Part shown: piece after piece, positions 46,273 to 59,119 of the stretch
How the letters are laid out: each line of letters begins with the position of its first letter
Position numbering within the stretch: position 1 is the stretch's first letter
Program-made: the position numbers and the translations under genes
The notes under the pieces: generated by a model
Told to the model about the DNA's origin: nothing
The model's database searches: none
What the model saw: only the letters and a program-made list of their open reading frames with translations
NCBI RefSeq assembly: GCF_030052815.1
Contig: NC_079504.1
Span: 38,786,039 to 38,850,038, forward strand
From: Hevea brasiliensis
Taxonomy: Eukaryota > Streptophyta > Magnoliopsida > Malpighiales > Euphorbiaceae
Direction: 5' to 3'
Length of the DNA stretch: 64,000 bases

Positions 46273-47691
46273 GGAAGAGGCCGAGACATCTGATGTTGTG
46301 GCTAGTACCTTCTCAACTTTTAATCAGAATGTGTTTGTGTTATTTGATCCGGGTTCTACCCATTCTTATGTGAGTGCTAGCATCATTGATTACATTGCTG
46401 TTCCATGTACAAAAATGGACTTTGAGGTGCTAGTAACAAGTCTGTTAGGAAAGGAAGTCAGGGTTAATAGAATATATAGAGATTTTCCTTTGGTGATCCA
46501 AGGACACACTTTCCTGTCTGATTTCATTGAAATGCCCTTCAGAGATTATGATATCATCTTGGGCATGGATTGTTTAGCTAGGCATCATGCCATGATTGAC
46601 TGTAGGCTAAAGACAGTCGCTTTTGGCCTTCCTCGATGATGATGTGGTAATACATGGGGAAAGCGATTATTGCCATCAAACATCATTTCATTTGCACTAG
46701 CGAGAAAGATGATCGAGAAAGGGTGTGAAGCCTACTTGGCACATGTGGTAGACACCCAAGTGGGAGTCCGGCATTGAAGGACATCCCTACGGTACATGAC
46801 TTTCGGATGTGTTTCTGATGAATTGCGTGATTACCTCGGAAGAGAAGTGCGATTTGAAATTAATGTTATGCAGTGTGGATCCAATCTCCATAATGCCATA
46901 CAGAATGGCACTAGCAGAGTTGAAGGAGTTGAAGATACAATTGCAAGAACTACTTGAAAAGGGCTTCATCCGCCCTAGTGTGTCACCTTAGGGAGCACCA
47001 GTATTGTTTGTTAAGAAGAAGGATGGTACTCTCCGCTTATGCATTGACTACCGGCAGTTGAATAAGGTGACAATAAAGAACGAATATCCATTGCCTCGCA
47101 TTGATGATCTGTTTGATCGATTGAAAGTGCACTGTATTCTCCAAAATTGATTTGCGATCCGTTATTATCGATTGAAGGTGCAAGAGCGAGTATTCCAAAA
47201 GCGCTTTGAACTCGGTATGGCCACTATGAGTTTCTAATGATGCCATTCGGGTTAACAAATGCTCCAGCTGCTTTTATGGATCTGATGAACACTATCTTCA
47301 GACCATATCTCGATCAATTTTTGGTGGTGTTTATTGATGACATTTTGATATATTCAAGGAATGCAGAGGAGCATGACAGACATCTACGGATTATCTGCAG
47401 ACTTTAAGGGAGAAAGCATTTATACGCCAAATTGTCGAAATGTGAATTTTGGTGAAAGAAATCTCCTTTTGGGACATGTTGTGTCAACGAAGGGATCAAG
47501 GTAGATTCCAAGGTAGAAGCTATCCTTAATTGGAAGCCATACAGAACATCACGAGAATTCGCGATTTTAGGTTTAGCTGGATATTACCGTCGGTTTGTGA
47601 AGGGTTTTCTATGTTATCTTCTCCATGATCAAAGCGCCGGAAAGATGTAAAATTTCAGTGGACTGATAAATGCCAGCAAAGTTTTGATGAG
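46241..47691 (+). pseudogene. pol: Element 2 pol: protease and reverse transcriptase, many small frameshifts
   Basis: Protease in 46241-46639 with [14 protein letters not shown], the same Asp-Pro-Gly as element 1. RT follows in short stretches of changing frame: [60 protein letters not shown], the box [11 protein letters not shown], and [10 protein letters not shown]. Alignment by eye to element 1 shows one- or two-base losses at CAG or CTG positions, such as GCAGTTTGAGATT to GCGATTTGAAATT near 46848 and TATCAGCTAAAAG to TATCGATTGAAGG near 47166. Motif residues are otherwise intact, including the region of about 20 bases that element 1 lost. Confidence 0.88.
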
Positions 47692-48372
47692 TTGAAGAGG
47701 TGTTTGACCGAAGCTCCAGCTCTCACTTTACCTACTCCGGGTAAAGAATACACAGTTTATAATGATGCTTCTCACAATGGGCTAGGCTGTGTACTGATGC
47801 AAAATCGAAATGTCATTGCTTATGCATCATGCCAGCTGAAACCGCATGAGAGGAACTACCCAACACATGATCTGGAGCTAGCAGCTATTGTTTTTGCTCT
47901 GAAGATCTGGAGACACTATTTGTATGGGGAGAAATGCTACATTTACACAGATCACAAGAGCTTGAAGTACTTAGGCACCCAGAAGGAATTGAATTTGAGG
48001 CAGAGGAGATGGTTAGAACTCATTAAAGACTATGATTGCTTAATAGACTATCAGCCAGGGAAAGCAAATGTGGTGGCTGACGCCTTAAGTCGCAAGACTA
48101 TGGCAAGTCTCAGAGTTTCTCCTTTGTCCATGGTATATGAATTGAAAGCACAACATGCCAGTTTAGAGATTGATGATGAGGGACAGACAGTAGTTGCATG
48201 GCATGTACAACCAATGTTGATTGATCAGATCAGAATGGCTGCTCAGAGTGATGAAAAATATCAGAAGCTACTGAAAGAAGTCCAGCAGGGCAAGAAACCT
48301 GAATTCTCTGTGAGAGATGATGGTTTATTGCTACATCAGGGTAGAATGTGGTCCCTAATGATGCTGAATTGA
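47692..48372 (+). pseudogene. pol: Element 2 pol: RNase H and connection to integrase
   Basis: 226 codons in one frame. RNase H motifs [33 protein letters not shown] and [12 protein letters not shown], then the ADALSRK tail and the GLLLHQGRM lead into the integrase zinc domain. The first catalytic motif reads Tyr-Asn-Asp-Ala-Ser, keeping the Asp. The frame is lost near 48350 (GGGTAGAATGTGGTCCC against GGGCAGAATATGTGTTCCC in element 1). Confidence 0.92.
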
Positions 48373-49640
48373 GACAGATCATTATGAAGGAAGCACATGA
48401 GTCTCCATTTGTTATGCACCCTGGTGGAACTAAAATGTCTGAGAATTTGAAGAGCATTCTTGGTGGATGGGTATGAAGAGAGATATAGCTGAATTTGTTT
48501 CCAAATGCCTAACTTGTCGACAAGTAAAGGTAGAACATCAAGTTCAGTGGTTTGTTACATCCTTTGTCGATGCAGTGGAAATGGGAACGAATAACTATGG
48601 ATTTTGTTACAGGACTTCCAAGGACACAGAGTAGTCATGATGCAGTATGGGTTATAGTTGACAGATTGACTAAGTCTGCTCACTTTTTGCCAGTTCGGAT
48701 GGACTATAGCCTGGAAAGATTGGCCAGATTGTACATATATGAGATTGTAAAATTGCATGGAGTGCCAGTATCAATTGTATCTGACAGAGATCCTAGGTTC
48801 ACTTCTAGATTCAGGGTAGTCTTGAGAGCCCTAGGAACTAGATTGAACTTGATCTGACATTCCACCCCGCAGACGGATGGCGATGCGAGAGGGTTATTCA
48901 GATATTGGAGGATATGCTACGAGCTTGTGTGATTGAATTTGAAGGTAGTTGGGATACACACTTGCCTTTGATTGAGTTTGCTTATAACAACAGCTACCAA
49001 TCAAGCATTGGGATGCCTCCATATGAAGCATTGTATGGCAGGAAGTGCAGAACTCCCTTATGTTGGGATGAAGTAGGTGAAAGGAAGATGATTGGGCCAG
49101 AAATTGTTCAGCAGACAAAGGAAAAGATTAGATTGATCAGAGATAGACTCAAGGTTGCATCTGACCGTCAGAAGTCCTATGTTGATTTGAAAAGAAGAGA
49201 TATTGAATATGCAGTGGGTGATAAGGTATTCCTCAAAGTTTCTCCTTGGAAGAGGATTATGAGATTTGGCGAGAAAGGAAGCGAGTCCTCGTTTCATCGG
49301 ACCATATGAGGTTCTGGAAAGAGTGGGTCCTTTGGCATATCGGTTGGCATTACCTCCAGAGCTAGCAAGGATACACAGTATCTTCCATGTGTCCATGTTA
49401 AGGAGGTACAGATCTGAACCATCTCATGTACTATCAGTTGAAGAGATTGAGGTAAATCCAGACCTCTCATAGGAGGAAGAACCCATAAAAATTCTGGCTT
49501 ATGAGGTGAAGCAGCTGAGGAACAAACAGATACACCTGGTTAAAGTGCTGTGGAACCATCATTCAGGCTAGGAAGCTACTTGGGAACGTGAAGAGGATAT
49601 GAGGAGACAGCACCACACTGTTCGAGAGACTAATGCCGTA
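48373..49640 (+). pseudogene. pol: Element 2 pol: integrase and chromodomain-like tail
   Basis: The zinc domain is spread over two frames ([28 protein letters not shown]). The core in 48552-48857 has [10 protein letters not shown] and [12 protein letters not shown]. At 48883-48895 the sequence reads GGCGATGCGAGAG where element 1 has GGCCAGTCTAAGAG; allowing for the CAG/CTG pattern the third catalytic codon here is GAG, Glu. 48905-49309 and 49266-49472 carry EDMLRACVIEFEGSWDTHLP, then FIGPYEVLERVGPLAYRLAL. The chromodomain-like end (EEEPIKILAYEVKQLRNKQI; VLWNHHSG) has TAG codons at 49470 and 49568. Confidence 0.9.
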
Positions 49641-49665
49641 AAAATTTTGAGACGAAATTTATTTT

Positions 49666-49673
49666 AAGGGGAG
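49666..49673 (+). promoter_or_regulatory. Polypurine tract, element 2
   Basis: AAGGGGAG three bases before the 3' LTR; shorter than the G7 run in element 1. Confidence 0.85.
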
Positions 49674-49676
49674 AAT

Positions 49677-52600
49677 TGTAACACCCTAAGTTCGGTAGTG
49701 CGTTCTCTTATTCGGTGACGATCTTTGTCAGGATAGCTAGGATGCCTAGAACTACACTTCGTTATAAGTGAGGAGACATAAAATAATGAAAAACAAGAAA
49801 AGAAAATACAAGAAAAACAAGGAAAAATAATAGCAAAGAAATGTAACCAAGTTAAGGGAGCCGAGAACCCTAGCGATGGGTGACCGCACCGGGAAGTCAC
49901 GGCGTGGACCGTTGATCTAGCCCTGATCATGGAACCACGAAAATATTTATAGGACTTAAAGAGACATCAATTGAAGTATAAATATCATTAGAAATATCAA
50001 AGAAAAATTAAATAATTAGTACAAAGAAAAGTGAGAAATCGAAAAACAGACAAAACCCGGTGATACCGAAAAATCGAGAATGTAACCGAGCAGGGCATTA
50101 TGGTCATTTGACATCCCGAATTGTCTTTTGACCTAAATGTCCATTAAAAATAAATAATATTACACTTAGAAAATAAAATGAAAAATTAATTTGGTGGTAC
50201 CTAATGTAAATAGCCAAAAGTGGAGTGAAATTTGTGTAAATAACACATTTAACATATTATATGATTAAATTGAGTGAGTGGGCCACTATTGATTAAATTA
50301 AGAACAAAAAGGGGCAGGTGTACACCTAATATGCAATCTGCAAATTCATTTCCTCTAAGTTCTTCATCCATGCCGAATTGAGAAGAAAAGAAACCTCCAT
50401 TGCCGTTTCACTTAAAGCTTCCTCCACTCCTTCATTTCACTTCCAATCACTTAGGTTTCTTCATTAAAGATTGCCTCCACATCACAAGGAAGAGTTTGAT
50501 ACTAAAATCAAGAAGTTTAGTCAAGGTTTAACAAGTCCCAACCAAAGGTAAGTTTGTATTTTTGAATATTGCTTTGTTAAAGTTTGTATACATGTTATGG
50601 GTGTTTGCTTTGTGAAGGAAATTTTAAGTTTTGAGGAGTTCTTAATATGTCCAATTTTGGACAGCCATGGAGTTGTATGGTTAATGAAATATTCTTACAT
50701 ATGTTTGATGAGAATTCATGTTTAATAGGGTGAATTGATGTCCTAGTAAATTATTCCACATGTATATGGTGATTGTGCACTTGGAATGGAAATTGATGAA
50801 TTGTAGGACACTTTGGCATTGTGGAACAATTCGGCAGCCTTGGGACTCTTTGATGAATGTATGAATTCATGAAGATTTTGGCAGAATTATGACATTGAGG
50901 ATTGATGGATATGTATATAAATTAGTGGTGGAAATTGTATGAAATGATGAGTAGTGTTTATGTGTATTTATGGTTGTAATTGGACTTTATGAATTAGAGT
51001 TTTATTTTGAGTGTTAAGGATGTTTGTAATCTGCCCAAAGAGACTTTAAAGTGAAGTGGTATATGGTTTTGGTAATGTACCAAAACAGAATGGGGTTGAG
51101 AGGTGGAATTGTAGCAAGGTGTTGAGAGGTGCACTAAACAAGGAAATGAAATTGGTAACGAGTACCAACCTTAAAACACTATCGAATGTGACACATTAGT
51201 GACACTAAAACCTAATTTACCTAGAACGCATCGAGGGTCGGTATATTAGGTGATTAAGCAAATAATAGCTTTCAGTGAATTACTTATCGAACATTATCAT
51301 TAGAGACAATTTAATTTAGTACTGAAACACTTCAAATTGTGTTTCTCAGTTAGTAAAGACTCAGAGAAAGGGAAGGAAACACTGAGTCCGGACAGAGAGA
51401 CGATCATCAGAGGTTTGTGCACAACAACTATTTCTTTTGAATTTTTCAATTGAAATGAATTATGACTATTTATACATTATTGTTTTAAATTGTGGAAATG
51501 TGTTTGAATGGATATTTATTGCTTGAAAAGCATTGTAAATGATTTGAAACTGTGAGAAATTATTTGAATGATATTGATGGATACTTATTGATTGAAAAGT
51601 ATTGGAAATGGTTTGAAACCACAGCTATCATGTATATTGATTGTATTCCTCGCTAGCTTGTCTAGTGGGACGAATTGAATTCCCTCTCTGGCTGAAGTGT
51701 TGAGGTGTGTGCCTGTTGAGGACGAATTGGATGAGTACTCATATTTTTGCTAGCTAGCTATGTTATTCCTCATTAGTCATTGACTTTTGGGACGAATTGA
51801 ATACCTCATTAGCCATCGGCTTTTGGGAAGAATTGAACTTTAGAACATGATTAAGCTGTGTGTGATTTATTGATATATATTGTGAGATTGTGAAATGAAT
51901 TTAAACTCTTATTGACATATACTGTCTTTTGAATTCAACCATGATCTGACTTATTAAAATTTATTGTGATATTGAGAAATGGAGTTTAAATTCTTGTTGA
52001 CAATTACTGTCTTGAAATTAACTATGATTTTAAGTATCCACTATTTATATGATTTATGAATTGTGATTTAAATTGTATTTGGTTAATGTTGTGTACCACT
52101 GAGACATCGTCTCAAATGATAGCTTTATTCTTTGTCGCAGTAGACAAGCAGACAGGCGTGAGACTAGGTGCTATTACCTCCAAATGAGATTACCGGGTAT
52201 AATGAGTATACCAACATTTTGCATTTTGTACTGTAATGTATGACCACTGTATGTACATATTGTTTTTGGTTTTGAGCAGTTGTAAATTCAAATTGTACCT
52301 TGAAGTTGTAAAATAATTATGAGTTATTTTGGCTTGTAAAAGTTGTATTATACTTCTCTTATCTCAGACTTTGAAAAATCACTGTGGATTTGAGTTGAGA
52401 AAAATGTTATGTTGAGAAATATGTTGAAGTTGAGATTTGGAAAAATATTGAAGTGCTTTTTACAGGTTTTCTGAAGAACTGTTTAATCCAAAATACAGAT
52501 GGCACTCTGCCAAAATTTTTACAGAAATTCCAAATAATTCAAATGTGTTAGTTCTATCACTTCAGTTCACAAAAGTTTTTAACGCCTGTAAATAGTGCTC

Positions 52601-52736
52601 ACCACTGTAAAAGAAGTAAGAAAAGTTTTTAAAATCCCTTATAGTGTATTTAATGGGTTATCAGTAGATGGAGTTGGCAATTCATTAGATATACTACGGG
52701 ATCATGTTATGCCTTACAGAGGGGTAGGGTGTGACA
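49677..52736 (+). repeat. 3' LTR of element 2, with internal deletion
   Basis: 3060 bp against 3693 for the 5' LTR. At 51121 it jumps from the equivalent of 42619 to 43259, with a 10-bp filler (51121-51130) that repeats GTTGAGAGGT found 26 bases upstream (51095-51104). Otherwise nearly identical, with differences concentrated at CAG/CTG and CC/GG sites in the first 250 bp and near 52140-52190. Confidence 0.95.
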
Positions 52737-52982
52737 AAGTATAAATGTTTGTAGTGGTGCATAAAAAATATTAAACAAATAAACCAAGTAAATACATCAT
52801 ATAGCAAGCCAGAAAAAATTAATACTCATTTATACTTACATATGAATATGATGATAATGATAACATATATAAAACGGTTTCATTCAAATCATTTATTCAA
52901 CAAAGAATCTTTTTTTAAAACACATTTGCACATTTCCAAATCCAATATTAATCTTATCAGCTTGATGTAAGACCAATCTGAC

Positions 52983-53190
52983 GGGCCATCTTCAAATCTC
53001 ATCTTTCCTCATACCTGATGGAGTCTATATCATATCAATGTATACATATTATCCATATCATAGACATCCATATTGATATTCCGAAGGGCCATCTTCAAAT
53101 CTCATCTCACCTCATACATGAGGGAGTCTATATCATGTCAATGTGTGCACACTATCCATATTATATTCATTCGAACACCAGTGTCAACTC
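52983..53190. repeat. 103-bp tandem duplication in the minus-strand solo LTR
   Basis: GGGCCATCTTCAAATCTCAT occurs at 52983 and 53086, each followed by a similar stretch with GGAGTCTATATCAT and a TATCCATAT-rich part. Confidence 0.85.
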
Positions 53191-55016
53191 AACAAATTAG
53201 GGACGGGTAATAACTATGTCAAGCATTAGCCGTGAGATATGAAAACAATATCATAAATTCATTTCTTTTTTGTAAAAGTATGATAATCACAATATGGATT
53301 TATTTCATGCAATTACAATGTCATATTCACTTCTATATCTAAGTCCATTACATGGCAGTCCCCGAACTACAAATCAATTTTTGCCATGTTACACCATTTC
53401 ACAAAAGCACAACATAAATCATATTTTCAAATAAAAATTCATTGTAACAATAATGTAACTCAATCAATTGTAGTAATAAAAATTATATCTAGCAGAATAT
53501 AAAATATATAACAGTAAAACCATTTTCTTTTCCAATATAAATACATATAAATATAATAGTTTAATACTAGTTGTGCACAGACCTATTTTCTTCCAAAATA
53601 AGTTGATTTAACTCTTATGCAAGACCCTTCACCTTTTCACCTTATGAACTGCTATCATACAGAGAAATACAGACATTTCTGAATAGATTTCTCAACTATT
53701 CTTTTTATTTAGTCTATATTAGTAATTAAACATTTCCACCCAAACTAGCTTCGTCGTTTTCTTAAAAATTTGCCTACCTGAAGCCATAGTTAATATTCTA
53801 ACCACTTAATCATTTGTTTTACTTCATTTTAAGTTCATTTAAGCATTTTATCAAACACTTGATGTGCAAAATTCACATGCCAAAATGAACTAGTTTTCTT
53901 TGTCTTTTGAACCCCCAGAAAATACCTTTGTATTCTCCGTCAAATGCACTTTAATCTTGCTATTTACAACCATCCAACCAACATCCATCCAACACCAAAT
54001 AAATTCATCAAAGTGGCTATCCAAAAAGAACCTTTCTTCACATTCTAACACATTTTCATACACTTTAGTTTATAGGAAATTCGGTCCAACATCCAATCAA
54101 ATGTTCTAACGCTATATTTCATGCTTAAGATGTTTAATTAGCTCATTTAACATGTTCATTTAAATCAAAACCTAATTTCTCTAATTTTTCTCATCATGGC
54201 CGAATGTCCCTTTTTTGAACACTAAATTGAATTTTTTAAATTTTGCAAAATTGGTGTTAGTTTCATGTTAAGAATGATGAAAATGATGAAAATATGCTAT
54301 AAAAACTAGTTAAACCAAGTTAAATTCATCAATCCCTCCATTCCTCTTCAAATTCAAATTTCAAGCCAACATAAACCTTAGGTTTTCTTTCTTCTAATTC
54401 ATGAAATTAAGGAAGGAAAAGTAGAAATCAATTGTATAGAAGAAATTAGAAAGCAATTTACCTTGATTTAGAAGTGAAAAATCAAAATTGAAAAGCTCAC
54501 TTCTCTCCTATCTCTTCTTTTTTTCTTTTCTCCCTTCGAATATGAATTTCTAAGGGTTTTATGGCTATAAATTGCATGTGCAAGTCGCATGCCAATCCCT
54601 TATTCTAAAAATACTCTTAGCCTTCTTTAAAAATGCTATTCATGTCACTTTCTACATTCTAATACAACTTAAGTATTTATTTTTATTTCTTTAACTTATT
54701 AATTCTTTATTATACCTTATTCAAGTCTAAATTAAGTGTCTCACAAGATCTCACACTGATTGGAATACAAAAACATACCTAAATACCGATTTATATTACT
54801 TCCCGAGCTAGTCACCCATCACTGCAACTCAAGTATGTTCAACTCATTTCTAATCCATTTTTTTTATTACTTTTAACATTAATTAACCTTTATAAAAATT
54901 AATTTATGACTCCTTACTTCAAATTAAGAGTGGTTCCAGCCATCCTAACAGTTCGGACAGACATCAGTCACCAAAACAATAGAATGTTCAAAACTGTCCA
55001 AAGTAAAGGCGTTACA

Positions 55017-55318
55017 TTTATAAACATTTTTCTATGTAAACTTATATACAAAGTTCATTTTTGGAAGGAAGAGTGATCCTTCTCGGAGGCCATTTCTATA
55101 TGATATTAATGTGATTGACAAGTTTCTATAATACCATGGGAATCTAATTAGCCATTCAAAATCACCAATTATCTTATTAATTAAAGCTAATCTTTGGATA
55201 ATAGCAACAAGAATAATTTCTCCCATTGAAAATGATTTCATTCTATACTAAGAACAAAAAAGAAGACTAATAATGCCAACAATTATTGAGAAAAAGTTTA
55301 AAAAAAAAAACCGAACTA
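55017..55318 (-). other. AT-rich spacer with an unrecognised open frame
   Basis: Immediately right of the solo LTR. A 69-codon minus-strand frame (55241-55032) reads like a piece of protein (FEWLIRFPWYYRNLSITLIS) but I cannot assign a family. No other feature seen. Confidence 0.35.
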
Positions 55319-56280
55319 ACACAGTGAAGGTTCGAACCTTGAACCATGTTTGGAAGCATGTAGCTGTCACAGTCAGGTTGAAGCCCTCATGCATTACTTT
55401 TAATGCATGAAATTATTAGTATTAGCGCTGTGCATAGTTCTTAGGAGTCCCAAACTGAAGAACCGTACTGAACTTTTTTTGATGATTTGGTTCGGTTCTA
55501 GTTCTTTACTAAGAACCGAACCAAGAACTAATTTTAAACATTTGTTATTTTATGATTTTTTAAATATATTATATACTTTCAATATAATTATATATCTATA
55601 TGCAATTAAGAATGTAATACCACACACACACACATACACACTCACACTACCTAATATTATCATTCAATATTCTACTTTTTCTTAATAATTTTAGTTATAA
55701 TACATTAAATCACTTTATAATTCATAATAATTGTAAAGTATTCTCATGTTATATATATGTTTAATTCATAACTATATATGCATCTTATAGTTAAAGACTA
55801 TATAATTAAGAAATAGTTAAAGGTATATTATATTATATTATATTATATACATGTATTACTATATTATGTACAATAACTAAGGCTTAATCTTAATATTATA
55901 TAATATGATTAATTCTAAATTATTTGACATCTTTATAGTTAAAGATTATATAGTTTAAAATAGCTAAAAGATATATTATATGATATACTATTTATTAATA
56001 ACCAACTTTAAAGTTTAAATGTTAATTCAACTATGACTTTTTATAGAAAATATTACATAAAATTATTTCAAAAACCGGAATCATACTGAAACAAACTTGT
56101 GTTGAACTCCCCTAATTAATATATAGCTTTCAAAAGTTAGGAAAACACACACACCCTGACACAATAAAGGTGTGAACCCTAAACCATACTTGGGAGCATG
56201 CAACTATACTAGTCAGGCTAAAGCCCTCATCCGTTATTTTAACGCATGAAATTGTTAATATATAGCTTTTGAATGTTAGG
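55277..56280. repeat. About 140-bp duplicated repeat, first copy split by a hAT-like element
   Basis: 55319-55422 and 56158-56255 share CCATRYTTGGRAGCATG, GTCAGGYTRAAGCCCTCAT and an end GCATGAAATT. A second shared piece, TAATATATAGCTTT to GTTAGG, occurs at 56117-56141 and 56256-56280. Removing 55423-56114 and one 8-bp duplication makes the two copies adjacent and in tandem. The first has GGTTCGAACC, which resembles a pol III B box; no matching A box was found, so a SINE origin is only a possibility. Confidence 0.7.
55423..56114. mobile_element. Non-autonomous hAT-like element, 692 bp
   Basis: Left end TAGCGCTGTGCATAGTTC and right end, on the minus strand, TAGGGGAGTTCAACAC, both close to the TAGGGGTGTGCA-type ends of plant hAT elements. 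Flanking octamers ATTAGTAT (55415-55422) and ATTAATAT (56115-56122) match at 7 of 8, as expected of an old hAT target duplication. The interior is AT-rich, contains GGTTCGGTTC/GAACCGAACC pairs (55486-55520), and encodes no transposase. Confidence 0.68.
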
Positions 56281-57689
56281 TATGGACAACCATAACCCAT
56301 ATAGACAATATGATTAACATGTGAATAATTGATATTACTAATGTTACCATAATTAAATATATATGAAATTATTTTTGTTTTATATGGTGAATAAAGATGG
56401 CAAATGGTTGAGTTTTCGTAGATATCAGATCCGCTCAACCAAGTTAGGGCACCTATTGTTATATGTACATAAAACCCATTAAGGAGAAGAAATAATTATT
56501 AATTTTGGTTGGATTTGAACCTTAGTGAAAATATCTTTTTTTTAAACTAATTATTTACATTAAAAATTGAGATATACATTTAAAAGATTTATTGATAATA
56601 AAATAAGAACAATTTCGTATCTAACTAAAATAAAGATATACAATATGCCTCAAACCCTAAACCAAAAATATGTTTATATAAATCTCTCTCTTTATATTTC
56701 TCGCTACTTGGGGTGTTGTACCTGAACCTGAACCCAAATTCCAAATCCATCATATTAGTGTTCGAATGGATCAGCTATCATTTAACTAATAATATAAGTT
56801 TAATTAAAAAAGATTTAAAAAAATCTCTTTTTATAAGTTGAATAATTAAATGTCCCTTAACTATATTTTTAGTTTAATGTAATGTACATTAAAAAAGGAG
56901 ATGAATGTACATTTAATGCATTTGATAGTCTTAATTTCTCAGTATGTGTCAAGTCATGTCACTAAAATGTTTTGCCTAAATGTAATTTTTTTTGTTTTTT
57001 CTTTTATTATATAAACTTCTTTTAATATAAAACAGAATTAGATTAAGAATGGAACCATCACAGTTGTGCTTAGCTAAATTGAGTTAGTTCAATGTAACTA
57101 ATCAATCAATTTGATTCATGACAAACTGATGAAATGGTTTAACATCTGAAATACCATTTTCCTAGTAGCAGCTCACCCTCATCCATAATTCAAGAGGCCA
57201 TAATATATGGGCAATTTATATGCAAAGTGAAAAACGTCACTCCAATAAAACTAAAGCTCCAATATATATATATATTCACTGCCAATTAAGAGATATAGAA
57301 ATTATGTTCAACAAAAACATTAAGCAAGAACAAATCAAACTTTCCATCAATAATCTAACCTAATGGCATAACATTAAAGTCAATAGTTGCACTATTCATC
57401 TGTTAACTACGATTGATATTAGCGTCGCACATGCTTTGCCTTTGGTTTTGATTAGGAACACTTTGCCTACTCTTTATTTGTGATTGAACTCCATTTGCAC
57501 ATTGAGTAATTAGATTATCACTATGTCTTTAGCTATTTTGTTGTTTATCCTTTAAAATTAAGAAAAAAATCAAATAATAAAAAAATCATCATTCTAGCAT
57601 ATGTATGTAATGAATCGTCATGCACAAGATATAAAAACACTTACAAAATTCAATTATTACTTTTTAAAATATATACTTAATAACTTTGT
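56281..57689. other. AT-rich intergenic stretch
   Basis: About 1.4 kb without a gene I can support. Short AT microsatellite near 57260-57275. Nothing else recognised. Confidence 0.6.
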
Positions 57690-58906
57690 ACCTGGCTGCC
57701 ATCAACTTCATTGGTGATGTGATTTGTTGAATATCCTCTTTCCTACTTCGTCCTCCTCCTCTACTTCATCCACCTTTTCCTCTAGTACTTATAGATGCAT
57801 TTTGTTGGTTAACTTCTCTATGTGACCTATACCCATTTGTTTGTGGCCTACCATAGGTACGAGCCAAAAGTGGATCATTAAGCATTGTTATATTTCCATC
57901 ATCATCCACATTATCTCTATCCACATTAGGAGAAACCATTCTATAATTCTAGTTCAATAAAGCTCGCTTCATTTCGTTTAATCGTAGTTTTACAAATTGT
58001 AGCTTATTTCCATTTTCAAAAGCCAAATCTGATACTTCTGCGAAAGACATCTCATCTCTTTGTATTTTTTATATTCATCTATAATTTATGGCTAAGTTCC
58101 GACAAAAAATATCTTACTATGTTTGCGAAATACATCTTTTCTCCACCTTCTGATGAAGTAACTTTCATTAACAACTTCAATACCTTTCATAGACATCAAA
58201 GTGAAAATGTGGCACCATAATATGCTCTTACATTTAAATTTTCTAAAATTGCAATTAAAATACTACCCATTTTCCACGAATTCCATATGTAAACAAACTC
58301 TTTCACATGCCAGTCATTCATTACGGATCTCCCCATTATTTTGTAAAGCTCAACCTTGGCTCATTTGAAGACTGATGTATTTATTCAAGTGTAGGAGGAA
58401 GAACATGGCGATTCATTATGCATTTAATCATTGAATGAACTTACTTGAACATTGAATTTGTAAATGCTAATTGGAACTGTTTCTCCCACTCAAATCAGAT
58501 ACGCATTTTATGATAGTGTATTTCGATTTGTGATCAGCATGTGACTCATATACTATCTTGTCATGCAAAGCTATCTCATATTGCTCCATAAATTGCTTTA
58601 ACGTGCTCCTGGAGTTCACATAACTATCAAAGTAAGCAAGCATACTCTCACTTCTCTGTGCTGACAACATTCCAGGCCAAATTCACTGATTTAAATAAAC
58701 TGGCACCCAATTATCTTTCTCAGAATAAGCATTTGATATCCACTCATTCCTTTGCAGGCCATACTTTGTCTCAAAATTCCTCAAATTACTTTTAGACATA
58801 TCAATACGCAAGCTGTCATATACAACACTATCAAAATTAATGACATTCTTCAGCTTCTTGAGTAATTACATAAAATATGCTATAAAAAAACCCGTGACAA
58901 GTTAAA

Positions 58907-58908
<2 letters not shown>

Positions 58909-58970
<62 letters not shown>
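58909..58970. repeat. (AC)n(AT)n compound microsatellite
   Basis: About 46 bp of AC followed by about 16 bp of AT. Confidence 0.97.
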
Positions 58971-59119
58971 GCTTACTGTTAATCACTAGACAATTCCTAT
59001 GGCTATAAACCATTAAATGACAAAATAGTCAAGAAGTAAATCAAGTTTTTTCAATTCCATGATTGTAAGTGAAATTTTCCTACAATGCCTATTACTTCTA
59101 ATTTCACTGTTTAACCACA

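Larger units (their letters stand above)
41169..52736 (+). mobile_element. Ty3/gypsy Tekay-type chromovirus element 2, complete ends
   Basis: 5' LTR 41169-44861, primer site 44870-44881, gag 45052-46272, pol to about 49640, polypurine tract 49666-49673, 3' LTR 49677-52736; AAGTA flanks both ends (41164-41168; 52737-52741). Its proteins are very close to element 1 but its LTR sequence differs, so it is a sister subfamily. The LTRs agree closely except for a deletion of about 640 bp in the 3' copy, so insertion is recent. Many small frameshifts in pol sit at CAG/CTG sites and may be consensus errors rather than mutations. Confidence 0.95.
40535..55016 (-). mobile_element. Minus-strand solo gypsy LTR, about 2.9 kb, split by element 2
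   Basis: On the minus strand it starts TGTAACGCC at 55016 and ends GTAAGGCGTGACA at 40535, with the same internal layout as the other gypsy LTRs (GATGGGTGACTAGCTCGGGA near 54825; GCACCACTA near 52752). It is interrupted by element 2 with TSD AAGTA. Flanks TTTAA and TTTAT match at four of five bases, so its own target duplication is slightly decayed. No internal domains belong to it, hence solo LTR. The parts 40535-41168 and 52737-55016 hold no other gene. Confidence 0.8.

Noticed and set aside
52737..55016. Several short open frames considered as small genes
   Set aside because: All lie within the minus-strand solo LTR, are under 70 codons and have no recognisable motif.
55319..55345. GGTTCGAACC as part of a tRNA gene
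   Set aside because: No cloverleaf, acceptor stem or A box could be found around it.
55319..56260. Two similar segments flanking 0.7 kb, considered as LTRs of a tiny retrotransposon
   Set aside because: No primer site or polypurine tract; the interior has hAT-type ends with an 8-bp duplication that better explains the layout.
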